Assembly (NCBI GenBank): GCA_947503365.1
Contig: CANNDT010000005.1
Span: 1-64,000 of the forward strand
DNA: 64,000 bases
Source: CANNDT01 sp945876205
GTDB taxonomy: Bacteria > Acidobacteriota > Vicinamibacteria > Vicinamibacterales > UBA2999
Direction of reading: 5' to 3'
Shown: piece after piece, positions 9,101 to 17,963 of the stretch
Layout of the letters: each line of letters opens with the position of its first letter
Numbering within the stretch: position 1 is the first letter of the stretch
Translations under genes and position numbers: made by a program
The notes under the pieces: model-generated
Database searches by the model: none
What the model saw: the letters and a program-made list of their open reading frames with translations, nothing else
What the model was told of the DNA's origin: nothing

Positions 9101-9508
9101 ATGGGCCACACGGCAGAGCTGAATGGCGGCACCGCACGCGCCAGGCCCTTGATCCTGATCGTCGAGGATCAACACGACCTGAGGGCGCTGTATGTGCAGC
9201 ACCTGTCGATCTCCGGCTTCGATGTCATCGAGGCCGTCAACGGCGCCGATGCGGTCACCTTCACGACGGCGCAATTCCCCGACGTCGTCCTGATGGATCT
9301 GAGCCTGCCGGTCATCGACGGCTGGGAGGCGACGCGGCGTCTCAAGAGCGACTCGCGGACCGCTCACATCCCCGTCGTCGCGCTGACCGCACACGACGGG
9401 GCCGGTGAGCTGCAGCGCGCCACGACGGCCGGCTGCGACTGGTTCGTCCCCAAGCCCTGCCCCCCTGACGCGCTGATCACCGAGGTCCGGCGCATCCTCG
9501 CTCTCTGA
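9101..9508 (+). CDS. Stand-alone receiver-domain response regulator
   Basis: 135 aa, a single CheY-like receiver: acidic pair ED22-23, phospho-acceptor Asp66 in LMDLSLPVIDGW, Thr96 in ALTAHD, Lys118 in VPKPCPP. No output domain. The frame is open upstream to 8897, but ATG 9101 is preceded by GATAAT and the extra residues are antisense to the divergent gene. Its partner kinase is not adjacent; the hybrid kinase at 3552 is a possible source of phosphate (inference). Confidence 0.85.
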   Translation: MGHTAELNGGTARARPLILIVEDQHDLRALYVQHLSISGFDVIEAVNGADAVTFTTAQFPDVVLMDLSLPVIDGWEATRRLKSDSRTAHIPVVALTAHDGAGELQRATTAGCDWFVPKPCPPDALITEVRRILAL

Positions 9509-9535
9509 CCACCGACCACTGACAACTGACAACTA
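9509..9535. repeat. Short degenerate tandem repeat (ACTGACAACTGAC type)
   Basis: The gap between the convergent receiver and lipid-kinase genes is made of imperfect repeats of CTGACAA / CCGACCA. One of several short minisatellites at gene ends in this window. Confidence 0.5.
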
Positions 9536-10432
9536 CGGGATTTTTATGCGGAGCGCGTGAGGGCGGACGTGTGCCGCGATCGAGGTGCCGCCCACGAACG
9601 GTTCACCGTCGACGTGATAGATGACCGGATGCGCCGAGGTCACTTCGACATCGACCGCCGTTCGCATCACCACACCTGGCAACCGCCCGATCTGACCGGC
9701 GAATACCCACGGCACCTGCAGCAGCGCCATCAACGGCGATCGATGTCCGATCATCACCACGTCCAGCTTGCCGTCGTCTACCCGCGCCTGGGGCGCGATC
9801 AGCGCGCCATTGCCATACTGCCGCGCGTTCGCGATGGCGATCAACAGGGTCTTGAGACGATGCGGCTCGCCGTCAGTCAGGATCGTGTGGTCGTCAGCCT
9901 TGTTGGACAGCAGCTCGGAGGCCGTGATTTCCAGGTAGCGCCTCAACCCGCGGCGTTGCAGACCATCGGCGGCGAAGCGGTGCGCGACGCGGGCATCGAG
10001 GCCGATGCCCGCGATGTTGAAGAACAGCCGTCCATCGAGCTCGCCGGCGTCGATGATCTGATCGCGGCCGCCGATAGCGACCTCGAACGCGCGGTCCGGA
10101 TCGAAAGGAATCTTCAGCTCTCGCGCGAGCCCGTTTCCGGAGCCGCTTGGAACGATGGCGAGCGTTTCTGGTCGGAACGCCATCTCCGAGGCGACTTCGT
10201 TGACGGTGCCGTCACCGCCCCACGCCACCACCGTGGAGACGCCGTGTGCCAGTAACGACCGGGTCAGTTCACGGGCGTGACCGTGATGCGCGGTGACCAG
10301 CACCTCGCCCTCGAGCCGCCGCCGCGCGATGGCCGATCGCGCGCGCTCGACCCGGCTGCGGGCCGCGTCCGAACGCCGGCCGCTGCCAGAGATTGGATTG
10401 ATGATGACGGCGATGCTGGAGGCGCCCGCCAC
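9533..10432 (-). CDS. YegS/DAGK-family lipid kinase
   Basis: 299 aa, GTG start 9 nt after the sixA stop. Carries the diacylglycerol-kinase catalytic signature: NPISGSGRR at the N-terminus, then AWGGDGTVNEVA and PSGSGNGLARELKIP. The C-terminal beta-sandwich domain ends HVRPHALRI. Known family role: ATP-dependent phosphorylation of diacylglycerol, ceramide or related lipids at the membrane; the lipid cannot be told from sequence. Last gene of a CHAD-sixA-lipid kinase operon on the minus strand. Confidence 0.85.
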   Translation of the reverse strand: MAGASSIAVIINPISGSGRRSDAARSRVERARSAIARRRLEGEVLVTAHHGHARELTRSLLAHGVSTVVAWGGDGTVNEVASEMAFRPETLAIVPSGSGNGLARELKIPFDPDRAFEVAIGGRDQIIDAGELDGRLFFNIAGIGLDARVAHRFAADGLQRRGLRRYLEITASELLSNKADDHTILTDGEPHRLKTLLIAIANARQYGNGALIAPQARVDDGKLDVVMIGHRSPLMALLQVPWVFAGQIGRLPGVVMRTAVDVEVTSAHPVIYHVDGEPFVGGTSIAAHVRPHALRIKIP

Positions 10433-10441
10433 GAGGGGTGA

Positions 10442-10948
10442 CTAGCGTCCGAGGCGGCGAAGGACCTTGGGGGTCACAAACCAGTCCAGCGCGGCCGCAC
10501 GGCGCGACGCCAGGCTCTCGACGTCGATGCGGCACGCTCCGCCCTTCTTGAACGGCATCGCGCGGCCAGCCCCGATCAGATGCGCGGCAAGCTCTCCAAG
10601 ATCGGGCTCGTGCCCGACGAGCGCAATCCGCCGGCGGCGCGCCACCTTGTTGAGGGCGGCAAGGAGCGACGTCGGCGTATGTCCGGGAGCCAGCGCATCG
10701 AGCACCTTGACGGGTGGCTTGCCAGGCATCGCGGCGGCGAGGATCTCCGCCGTCTGCCTGGCGCGAACGAGCGGACTGGTGAACACCTCGTCGACCGTGG
10801 CATCGAGCCACGCCAGACCCTTCACGCAGTCCTTGAAGCGGGCGATGCCCCGCTCGGTCAGCGGACGCTTATCGTCGTCGGGCCAGTCCGCGCCCCGTTC
10901 GGCGGCGATGGCGTGACGAATGAGGTACAGCTCGGTCGGACCCGCCAC
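10442..10948 (-). CDS. sixA: SixA-type phosphohistidine phosphatase
   Basis: 168 aa histidine-phosphatase-superfamily protein. The phospho-acceptor motif LIRHAIA gives Arg11-His12; a second conserved His lies in ALVGHEPDLGELA and Arg in SPLVRARQTAEIL. Length matches SixA. Known: removes phosphate from histidine residues of HPt domains, and in E. coli from the nitrogen PTS NPr. The GTG start overlaps the CHAD stop by one base (TAGTG), so the two are coupled. Association with a CHAD polyphosphate-binding protein and Ppx is suggestive of phosphate metabolism. Confidence 0.88.
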   Translation of the reverse strand: MAGPTELYLIRHAIAAERGADWPDDDKRPLTERGIARFKDCVKGLAWLDATVDEVFTSPLVRARQTAEILAAAMPGKPPVKVLDALAPGHTPTSLLAALNKVARRRRIALVGHEPDLGELAAHLIGAGRAMPFKKGGACRIDVESLASRRAAALDWFVTPKVLRRLGR

Positions 10949-11844
10949 TATGCTGCCGACGCCGTGCCGCTCTGACGTTGAGCCATGTGCTCCACGTGAT
11001 CACAAATCGCGAGCAGCTTGTTCCGCGACGCCATGTACTGACCATGGAGCTGGCGGCATTCGTTTTCCAGGCGGCGCACCAGCTTGTCGAGGTGCGCCGA
11101 CACGCGAAGGTTCGGAGCGCTCGACGCGCCCTGCACCGCCCGCGTCCGTGCAATGAGGATTTCGAGGTCGTGCATGCGTCCGAGCAGGTCCTGTGCGTCC
11201 TTCAGTGTGCGAAGGCGGGCCGTGGCCTGCGACCGGCGAAGCTCGCGCGCGATCTCCATTCCGTAGCGCAGCTTCTTGACCGCGATACGCACCTGGTGGA
11301 GGCGATCGGGCAGGTAGATGCTCGACGCGTTTTCGATCGCCACGCGCAGGTTCAGGGCGCGACGCGCAGAGCGCTGATCCGCAGCCGCCAGGCGCTTGGG
11401 ATCTCGAAAGCCGCCCCCTTTGGGTGCCTTCATCTTCCGTGCGGCGGCGACGGCATTTGTGTGAAGCTTTTCGAGGTCGATCTTGCCGAGGCGGCGGCAC
11501 ATCTCCTCATGCAGAAGCCGGCGCTCCTCGCTGACGACATGGCGGAGCTTGACGATGGCCTGGCGCGGCACACCCTCGAGATGCTCGAACTCGTCGAGCG
11601 TCAGCAGGGCGACGTCGAGCTCGCGAACAGGCCCCAGCGCCTGGGTCAAACGCCTGACACTCTTCTCGAGCTTTCGTCCCCGTGACCCCGAGGTCACCAG
11701 CGGCAACGCCTCGCGCAGGCGCCGCGTGGCGACCCGCGTCTGATGCAACGAAACCACGTCGCCCTTCCTGGCACCGGGCATTCCGCGCGTCACGGCCGTG
11801 AGCCGCTGCCGGATGAGCAATTCCGAGGGCGTGGTGCGTTTCAT
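10948..11844 (-). CDS. CHAD-domain protein
   Basis: 298 aa from ATG 11844; ATG 11871 gives nine more residues and cannot be excluded. All-helical CHAD domain with repeated conserved His/Arg/Lys: VVSLHQTRVATRRLREAL at the start and YLPDRLHQVRIAVKKLRYG in the second half, giving the basic channel known to bind inorganic polyphosphate. Very Arg/Lys-rich. Divergent from ppx and first gene of CHAD-sixA-lipid kinase. CHAD proteins localise to polyphosphate granules in other bacteria, so a role in polyphosphate handling is likely. Confidence 0.88.
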   Translation of the reverse strand: MKRTTPSELLIRQRLTAVTRGMPGARKGDVVSLHQTRVATRRLREALPLVTSGSRGRKLEKSVRRLTQALGPVRELDVALLTLDEFEHLEGVPRQAIVKLRHVVSEERRLLHEEMCRRLGKIDLEKLHTNAVAAARKMKAPKGGGFRDPKRLAAADQRSARRALNLRVAIENASSIYLPDRLHQVRIAVKKLRYGMEIARELRRSQATARLRTLKDAQDLLGRMHDLEILIARTRAVQGASSAPNLRVSAHLDKLVRRLENECRQLHGQYMASRNKLLAICDHVEHMAQRQSGTASAA

Positions 11845-11980
11845 AGCTGACGACCTACTATACCCATTCATGGTGCGTACTTCGAAGGACGCGGCAGGCC
11901 GCTCCGTTGTCGCGGCCCGCGGTCTCGCGGTCAGACAGCCGGGCGCAGTGGAAGCTCCACCTGTTGAGGCGGGCCGTTAG

Positions 11981-13546
11981 ATGCGGCTGGCGGCGATCGA
12001 CATCGGCACCAATTCTCTCCACATGATCATCGTCCGGGTCAGGCCGGACCTTTCCTTCGAGATTATCGACCGCGAAAAGGTCATGGTGCGGCTCGGGGCC
12101 GGCGGCCTCGACGGCCGGTCTCTTACGGTTGAGGCAATGGCCGCCGCACTGCAGGCACTCGGCACTTTCAAGCGCCTTGCCGTGTCCCACGGTGTGGATG
12201 AGATTCTCGCGGTCGCGACCAGCGCCACGCGGGAAGCGGTGAATGGCGGCGCGTTCCTGGCCCGGATCGAGCGCGAGACGGGCATCCGGCCGCTGGTCAT
12301 TACCGGCGTCGAGGAAGCACGGCTCATCCACCAGGCGGCGGTCTACGGCGTGGACGTCGGCAGCGGCCGCGCCGTGGTCATCGACGTCGGCGGCGGCAGC
12401 GTCGAGATCACCCTGGGCACGGGCACATCGATTCAACTCGCCAGGAGCTTCAAGCTGGGGGTCATCCGCCTCACCCAGCGGTTCGTCCGGACCGATCCGT
12501 TGTCGGAGCGCGACGAGCGCCGACTGGTCAAGCACATCGACGAAGAGATCGATCGGCACTGCGAGCAGATCGCCTCGATCGGTTTCGATCGCGTGATTGG
12601 CACGTCGGGAACCATCCTCAGCCTGGGCGCCCTGGCGGCGACCGCCGCCCGCGGCGCCCCACCGCGAGAGCTGCGCAACCTGCGGATCTCGGCGAAGCAG
12701 TTTCGCCGGCTGCGCAAGCAGGTCGTGGACGTCAACCTCGAAGGACGGCTCCTGATCCCGGGCATGGATCCGAGGCGCGCCGACCTCGTCGTGTCAGGCG
12801 CGGTGCTGATGGATACGATTCTTCGCCGCCTCGGCGCCGAGGAGCTCACGCTGTGCGACCTGGCGCTGCGCGAGGGGCTGATCCTCGATTACGTCCGGCG
12901 CAACAAGCGGCAGATCGCGCAGGTCGACAGCATCCCAGACGTGCGACGCCGCAGCACGATCGAGCTGGCCGAGCGCTGCCACTACTACGCGGCGCACGCG
13001 CAGCAGGTCGCGCGGCTCGCCCTCGCCCTGTTCGACCAGACGCGCGCGGTGCACCAGCTCACCGACCGCCAGCGCGAGTGGCTCGAATACGCGTCGCTGA
13101 TGCACGACCTCGGTGTGCACATCAGCTATGAGCGCCACCACCGGCACTCCTACTACCTGATCAAGAACGGCGATCTTCGCGGGTTCGAGCCAGAGGAAAT
13201 CGAGGTCATCGCGCTGGTGGCGCGCTACCACCGCCGCGGCACGCCGAAACGGTCGCACGAGGAGTACGCCGGGCTGCCCCGGCCTCTGCGGCAGGCGGTG
13301 CGCACGCTCGCCTCCATGCTCCGCGTCGCCGAAAGCCTCGACCGCAGCCACGCACAGGTCATCTCCGCGCTCGAGGTGCACGACCGGGGTGAGGCGGTGA
13401 CGGTTCAGGTAAGAACGTCCGGCGACGCTGAGCTCGAGATCTGGGCGACGAACCGGCATCTCAAGCCCTTCGAACAAGTCATGAAGAAGCCCGTGACGCT
13501 CGAGGCGGCCGCGTCCAAGTCCCGTCAGGCTACCGTGGCTTCGTAA
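11981..13546 (+). CDS. ppx: Exopolyphosphatase / guanosine pentaphosphate phosphatase (Ppx/GppA)
   Basis: 521 aa. ASKHA-fold phosphatase: AIDIGTNSLHMII (phosphate loop 1), VATSATREA, VIDVGGGSVEITLG (phosphate loop 2) and the C-terminal HD-type helical domain (about 320-515) with YASLMHDLGVHISYERHHRH. The HD motif and length match the long Ppx/GppA class that hydrolyses polyphosphate and/or pppGpp. Divergent from the CHAD gene and 56 nt upstream of pstS. I cannot separate Ppx from GppA activity by sequence. Confidence 0.9.
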   Translation: MRLAAIDIGTNSLHMIIVRVRPDLSFEIIDREKVMVRLGAGGLDGRSLTVEAMAAALQALGTFKRLAVSHGVDEILAVATSATREAVNGGAFLARIERETGIRPLVITGVEEARLIHQAAVYGVDVGSGRAVVIDVGGGSVEITLGTGTSIQLARSFKLGVIRLTQRFVRTDPLSERDERRLVKHIDEEIDRHCEQIASIGFDRVIGTSGTILSLGALAATAARGAPPRELRNLRISAKQFRRLRKQVVDVNLEGRLLIPGMDPRRADLVVSGAVLMDTILRRLGAEELTLCDLALREGLILDYVRRNKRQIAQVDSIPDVRRRSTIELAERCHYYAAHAQQVARLALALFDQTRAVHQLTDRQREWLEYASLMHDLGVHISYERHHRHSYYLIKNGDLRGFEPEEIEVIALVARYHRRGTPKRSHEEYAGLPRPLRQAVRTLASMLRVAESLDRSHAQVISALEVHDRGEAVTVQVRTSGDAELEIWATNRHLKPFEQVMKKPVTLEAAASKSRQATVAS

Positions 13547-13564
13547 CACGGAATTTACATGGCG

Positions 13565-13596
13565 GAAACCGTCGCGAAATTCCTGTCCGCTAGCGT
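13565..13596 (+). promoter_or_regulatory. Candidate pst promoter with Pho-box-like repeat
   Basis: TAGCGT (13591-13596) ends 6 nt before the pstS ATG. Just upstream, GAAACC (13565) and GAAATT (13576) are spaced 11 bp apart, the helical periodicity of PhoB sites, and cover the position of a -35 box, which is otherwise absent. No exact match to the enterobacterial CTGTCAT consensus, so this is a hypothesis. Confidence 0.35.
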
Positions 13597-13602
13597 GGAC
13601 AC

Positions 13603-14670
13603 ATGCTCAAGTCCCGTTTTGCGCTCCTCGCCCTGACGCTCGCGGCGCTCACGATTTCCGCCTGCGGCGGCAACACCACGCCGCCATCCGGCGAGACCGC
13701 CGCGACCGGACAACGCATCGAAATCACCGGCGCGGGAGCGACGTTTCCCAACCCCATCTATTCGAAGTGGTTTTCTGAGTACAACAAGATTCATCCGGAG
13801 ATCGCCATCAACTATCAGTCGATTGGATCCGGCGGCGGCATCCGGCAGGTGATCGCGGAAACGGTGTTCTTTGGCGCCACCGACGGCCCGATGACCGACG
13901 AACAGTTGAAGATGGCACCGGGGCCGATCGTGCACCTGCCGACGGTGCTCGGGGCCGTCGTTCCCGTCTACAACGTGGCCGGCGCGGGTGCCGATCTGAA
14001 ATTGAGCGGCGCCGTCATCGCGGACATCTACCTCGGCAAGGTCAAGAAGTGGAATGACCCCGCGATCGCGAAGCTGAATCCGGGCGTGAAGCTCCCCCCG
14101 AGCGATGTGACGGTCGTCCACCGCTCCGACGGGTCGGGCACCACATTCATCTTCGTCGACTACCTCGCGAAGGTCTCCCCCGAGTTCAAGAGCAAGGTCG
14201 GCGTGAATACGTCGGTGATGTGGCCGGTCGGTGTCGGCGGGAAAGGCAACGAAGGCGTGGCCGGCCTGGTGTCGCAGATGCCCGGCTCGATTGGATATGT
14301 CGAGTTGATCTACGCCCTGCAGAATAAGCTGCCGTTTGCCGCGGTGCAGAATGCCAACGGCGAATTCATCAAGGCGTCGCCCGAGGCGGTCACCAAGGCT
14401 GCCGCGGCCGCGACGGCCAACATGCCCGCTGACTTCCGTGTGTCAATCACCAACGCCGAAGGCGAGGGCGTGTACCCGATCTCCTCCTTCACCTGGATGT
14501 TGCTCTACGAGATGCCGAAGGATACGGCCCGTAGCAAGGCGATGGTCGATTTCATGGGCTGGGCCCTAACCGACGGCCAGAAGTTCGCCACCGAGCTCGG
14601 ATACGCTCCGCTGCCGGCACCGGTGGTGACGCTGGAGACCGCGGCGCTGAAGAAGATCAAAGTCTCGTAG
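13603..14670 (+). CDS. pstS: Phosphate ABC transporter substrate-binding lipoprotein
   Basis: 355 aa. Lipoprotein signal peptide with cleavage before Cys21 (TISACGG). Mature protein has the PstS signature GAGATFPNPIYSKWF, GSGGGIRQ, and the phosphate-binding loop HRSDGSGTTFIF. Captures inorganic phosphate outside the inner membrane and delivers it to PstCA. First gene of pstSCAB-phoU on the plus strand; 18 nt before pstC. Likely Pho-regulated (see the element at 13565). Confidence 0.95.
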   Translation: MLKSRFALLALTLAALTISACGGNTTPPSGETAATGQRIEITGAGATFPNPIYSKWFSEYNKIHPEIAINYQSIGSGGGIRQVIAETVFFGATDGPMTDEQLKMAPGPIVHLPTVLGAVVPVYNVAGAGADLKLSGAVIADIYLGKVKKWNDPAIAKLNPGVKLPPSDVTVVHRSDGSGTTFIFVDYLAKVSPEFKSKVGVNTSVMWPVGVGGKGNEGVAGLVSQMPGSIGYVELIYALQNKLPFAAVQNANGEFIKASPEAVTKAAAAATANMPADFRVSITNAEGEGVYPISSFTWMLLYEMPKDTARSKAMVDFMGWALTDGQKFATELGYAPLPAPVVTLETAALKKIKVS

Positions 14671-14688
14671 CCGCGGATCGGACCCTGT

Positions 14689-15600
14689 ATGCGCTCACGC
14701 GAGCTTGCGTTTCGGCTGGCGACCGGTGCGTTTGCACTGGCCCTCGCCGTGCTCGTACTCGCGATCGGATTCGAGCTCTCGCGCCAGTCGTGGCTGTCGA
14801 TTCAGAAATTCGGCCTCCAGTTCTGGACGACCAGCCGCTGGGATCCGGTAGCCGGCGAGTTCGGGGCGCTGCTCTTTATCTGGGGCACGCTTTATTCCTC
14901 GATTCTCGCCCTCATCATTTCGACGCCGATTGCGCTCGGCATCGCGGTGTTCATCTCCGAGCTCAGCCCGGCACGGCTCCGCGGCCCGCTGATGTTCCTG
15001 ACCGAGCTGCTGGCGGCAATCCCGTCAATCGTTTACGGGCTCTGGGGCATCTTCGTGCTCGTTCCGGTCGTCCGGGCGCTCGAGGTCAAGCTCGGTCCGT
15101 TCAGTGATTTCCCGCTCTTCTCGGGTCCCCCGCTCGGCGTCGGCATGCTGGCTGCCGCGCTCATCCTCTCCGTGATGGTGATTCCGTTCAGCTCCTCGGT
15201 GGCGCGCGAAGTGCTGAAGACGGTGCCGCAGGCCCAGCGTGAAGCGGCCTACGCCCTCGGCGCCACGCGCTTCGAGGCGATTCGCGCCGCCATGTTCTTC
15301 GCGCGCACCGGCATCGTCGGCTCCGTCATGCTCGGGTTCGGCCGGGCACTTGGCGAGACGATGGCAGTGACGATGGTGATCGGGAACAACCCGCAGGTGT
15401 CGGCGTCGCTGTTCGCGCCGCAGTACACGATGGCGGCGGTGATCGCCAACGAGTTTACCGAGGCGGGCGACGAGCTCTATCTCTCCGCGCTGGTCGAGAT
15501 CGGCCTGGTGCTCTTCATCATCACGCTCATCGTCAATGGCCTGTCGCGAGGCTTGATCTGGATGATGGGACGTCAGTCAGCCGGGAGGGCCACCGCATGA
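14689..15600 (+). CDS. pstC: Phosphate ABC transporter permease PstC
   Basis: 303 aa with six membrane segments. The binding-protein-dependent permease loop is present as REAAYALGATRFEAI near residue 185 and GRALGETMAVTMVIG after it. Forms the membrane channel with PstA, energised by PstB. Its stop overlaps the pstA ATG (ATGA). Confidence 0.95.
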   Translation: MRSRELAFRLATGAFALALAVLVLAIGFELSRQSWLSIQKFGLQFWTTSRWDPVAGEFGALLFIWGTLYSSILALIISTPIALGIAVFISELSPARLRGPLMFLTELLAAIPSIVYGLWGIFVLVPVVRALEVKLGPFSDFPLFSGPPLGVGMLAAALILSVMVIPFSSSVAREVLKTVPQAQREAAYALGATRFEAIRAAMFFARTGIVGSVMLGFGRALGETMAVTMVIGNNPQVSASLFAPQYTMAAVIANEFTEAGDELYLSALVEIGLVLFIITLIVNGLSRGLIWMMGRQSAGRATA

Positions 15601-16445
15601 CCTGGACGGTCTGGCGAAAGCTGCTCTCGTCGCTATTCGTCGGGGCGTGCGCCCTGTCGGTGCTCATTGCGCTCATCCCGCTCGCCTTCATCCTCTTCTT
15701 CGTCATCAGCCAGGGCGTGCAGTCGCTGAGCCTCGACTTCTTCACGAACATGCCACGTCCGGTCGGTGAACCCGGCGGCGGCATGGCCAATGCGATCGTG
15801 GGCACGCTGATCCTCACGGGGCTCGCCGCTGCCATGGCGGTGCCGATCGGCGTCGTCAGCGGCATCTACCTGTCGGAATACCCGGGCACCCTGTTCACGT
15901 CGGTGGTGCGGTTTGCCGCCGATACCTTGAACGGCGTCCCATCCATCGTGATTGGGGTGTTCGCCTATGGCGTGGCCGTGCTGCCATTCAAGCAGTTCAG
16001 CGCGCTCGCCGGTGGCCTGGCGCTCGGGACGATGATGATTCCGATCATCGCGCGCACCACCGAGGAACTGCTCCTGCTCGTGCCGCATGCGTTGCGCGAG
16101 GGAGCGCTCGCGCTGGGGGCGACCCGTGCCAGGGCGGTCTTCACCGTGATCGTGCCGGCAGCGCTGCCGGGCATCATCACCGGCATCGTGCTCGCGCTCG
16201 CACGCGTCGCCGGCGAGACAGCGCCACTGCTCTTCACGGCGCTCAACAATCGTTTCTTTTCCACCAATCTCCAACAACCGATATCATCAATTCCCGTGCA
16301 GATCTTCGCGTATGCAATTTCTCCGTATGAAGACTGGCACCGCCAGGCGTGGGCCGGAGCCCTGGTCCTGGTGACCATCGTGTTGACCTGTTCCTTGATG
16401 GCGCGGTACGCCGCGTCGCGTGTGGCACGCATCCGTGGCCAGTAG
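15597..16445 (+). CDS. pstA: Phosphate ABC transporter permease PstA
   Basis: 282 aa, six membrane segments. EAA loop seen in REGALALGATRARAVFTVI and ARVAGETAPLLFTA. Partner of PstC. Translationally coupled to pstC by a four-base overlap; ends just upstream of pstB. Confidence 0.95.
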   Translation: MTWTVWRKLLSSLFVGACALSVLIALIPLAFILFFVISQGVQSLSLDFFTNMPRPVGEPGGGMANAIVGTLILTGLAAAMAVPIGVVSGIYLSEYPGTLFTSVVRFAADTLNGVPSIVIGVFAYGVAVLPFKQFSALAGGLALGTMMIPIIARTTEELLLLVPHALREGALALGATRARAVFTVIVPAALPGIITGIVLALARVAGETAPLLFTALNNRFFSTNLQQPISSIPVQIFAYAISPYEDWHRQAWAGALVLVTIVLTCSLMARYAASRVARIRGQ

Positions 16446-16461
16446 CGATACGGGGGCTACG

Positions 16462-17268
16462 GTGACGCTGCGGCACCCGACCGTACAGCCGCGCGCGGCG
16501 CAGGAAGACAAGCCCGTCAAGATCGACGTCGAACGCCTGTCGTTCTACTACGGCGCGAAGCGCGCGCTCGAAGACATCACCGTGCGGATGAAGTCGAACC
16601 TGGTGACCGCGTTCATCGGGCCCTCGGGCTGCGGCAAGAGCACCTTCCTCAGGACGTTGAACCGGATGAACGACATCATCCCGGCGACGCGTGTCGACGG
16701 CACGGTGCTGATCGACGGCTCCAATATCTACGAATCGGGCGTCGATGTCGTCGCCGTGCGGCGGCGCGTCGGCATGGTGTTCCAGAAGTCGAATCCGTTT
16801 CCGAAATCGATTTTCGAGAACGTGGCCTACGGGCTGCGCATCAACCGGATGACGACCAGCCGGTCCGAGCTCGAGGGGCGCGTGGAAGAGAGCCTCCAGC
16901 AGGCGGCGCTGTGGGACGAGGTCAAGGACCGGCTCCACGAATCGGCGCTGGCGATGTCGGGCGGCCAGCAGCAGCGCCTCTGCATCGCGCGTGCGCTGGC
17001 GGTGAAGCCCGATATCCTCCTGATGGATGAGCCGGCATCGGCGCTCGACCCGATTGCGACGCAGCGCATCGAGGAGCTGATTTACGATCTGAAGAAGACC
17101 TACACGATCGTCATCGTGACGCACAACATGCAGCAGGCGGCGCGTGTCTCCGACTACACCGCCTTCTTCTGGCTCGGGAAGCTGGTCGAGTACGATCGCA
17201 CCGACCGGATTTTCACGGCGCCGGGCGAGAAGCTCACCGAGGACTACATTACGGGGAGGTTCGGATAG
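16462..17268 (+). CDS. pstB: Phosphate ABC transporter ATP-binding protein
   Basis: 268 aa from GTG 16462, chosen because GGGGG lies 5 nt upstream; in-frame GTG codons at 16420 and 16435 overlap the end of pstA and are alternatives. Walker A is GPSGCGKST, Q-loop VFQKSNPFP, signature LSGGQQQR replaced here by MSGGQQQRLCIARAL, Walker B ILLMDEPASALDP, and switch His in VTHNMQQAAR. Length and SxxPFP match PstB. The stop TAG overlaps the phoU GTG by one base. Confidence 0.94.
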   Translation: MTLRHPTVQPRAAQEDKPVKIDVERLSFYYGAKRALEDITVRMKSNLVTAFIGPSGCGKSTFLRTLNRMNDIIPATRVDGTVLIDGSNIYESGVDVVAVRRRVGMVFQKSNPFPKSIFENVAYGLRINRMTTSRSELEGRVEESLQQAALWDEVKDRLHESALAMSGGQQQRLCIARALAVKPDILLMDEPASALDPIATQRIEELIYDLKKTYTIVIVTHNMQQAARVSDYTAFFWLGKLVEYDRTDRIFTAPGEKLTEDYITGRFG

Positions 17269-17948
17269 TGGAGCGCGTCGTTCGACACTTTCAGGATGAA
17301 CTCGAGGCGCTCCAGGCGCGGCTGCTCGAAATGGGCGGGCTGGCCGAGGAGCGCGTACGCGCGGCCGTCCAGGGCATCGTCACCCGCGACATGCTCGTCA
17401 TCGACCGCGTGATGCGCGGCGACGAGCCGATCAACGCGCTGCACATCGAGATCGACGACCGCTGCTTCCGGATGCTGGCGCTGCACCAGCCGATGGCGAC
17501 CGACCTGCGCGCGATTGTCGCGGCGGTCAAGATCAACACCGACCTCGAACGGGTCGGCGACCTGGCGGTGAACATCGCCGAGGCGGCCAGGCGGTATGTC
17601 AGCCATCCGCCGGTCAAACAGCTGATTGACATCCCGGAAATGGGCGAAATCGCCCAGGGGATGCTGCGCGACGCGCTCGACGCCTACGTCCGGCGCGACA
17701 CCGGGCTGGCGCAGCAGGTGCTCGACGAGGACGACCGGCTGGACGGCCTGAAAACCCACGTATTCCGGGAACTGTTGAACATCATGCTGCACGACGGGGC
17801 CACCGTCGAGCCGTCGATTGACTTGATCCTGGTCTCCCGCCACCTGGAGCGCATCGGCGACCATGCCACCAACATCGCCGAAGACGTCATCTTCATGGTG
17901 TCGGCCCTTGACGTCCGGCACCACCCGCCCACGCCCGTCGAAGATTGA
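17268..17948 (+). CDS. phoU: Phosphate signalling complex protein PhoU
   Basis: 226 aa, two repeated three-helix PhoU units with metal-binding acidic signature in each: AVKINTDLERVGDLAVNIAEAA and SRHLERIGDHATNIAEDV. Links Pst transport state to PhoR and represses the Pho regulon when phosphate is plentiful. GTG start with GGGGAGG upstream inside pstB. Last gene of the pst operon. Confidence 0.95.
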   Translation: MERVVRHFQDELEALQARLLEMGGLAEERVRAAVQGIVTRDMLVIDRVMRGDEPINALHIEIDDRCFRMLALHQPMATDLRAIVAAVKINTDLERVGDLAVNIAEAARRYVSHPPVKQLIDIPEMGEIAQGMLRDALDAYVRRDTGLAQQVLDEDDRLDGLKTHVFRELLNIMLHDGATVEPSIDLILVSRHLERIGDHATNIAEDVIFMVSALDVRHHPPTPVED

Positions 17949-17950
17949 AA

Positions 17951-17956
17951 TAGAAT
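17951..17956 (+). promoter_or_regulatory. -10-like hexamer TAGAAT for yacG, leaderless position
   Basis: TAGAAT ends 7 nt before ATG 17964 in the 15-nt gap after phoU. No Shine-Dalgarno. Confidence 0.45.
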
Positions 17957-17963
17957 AAGTCGG

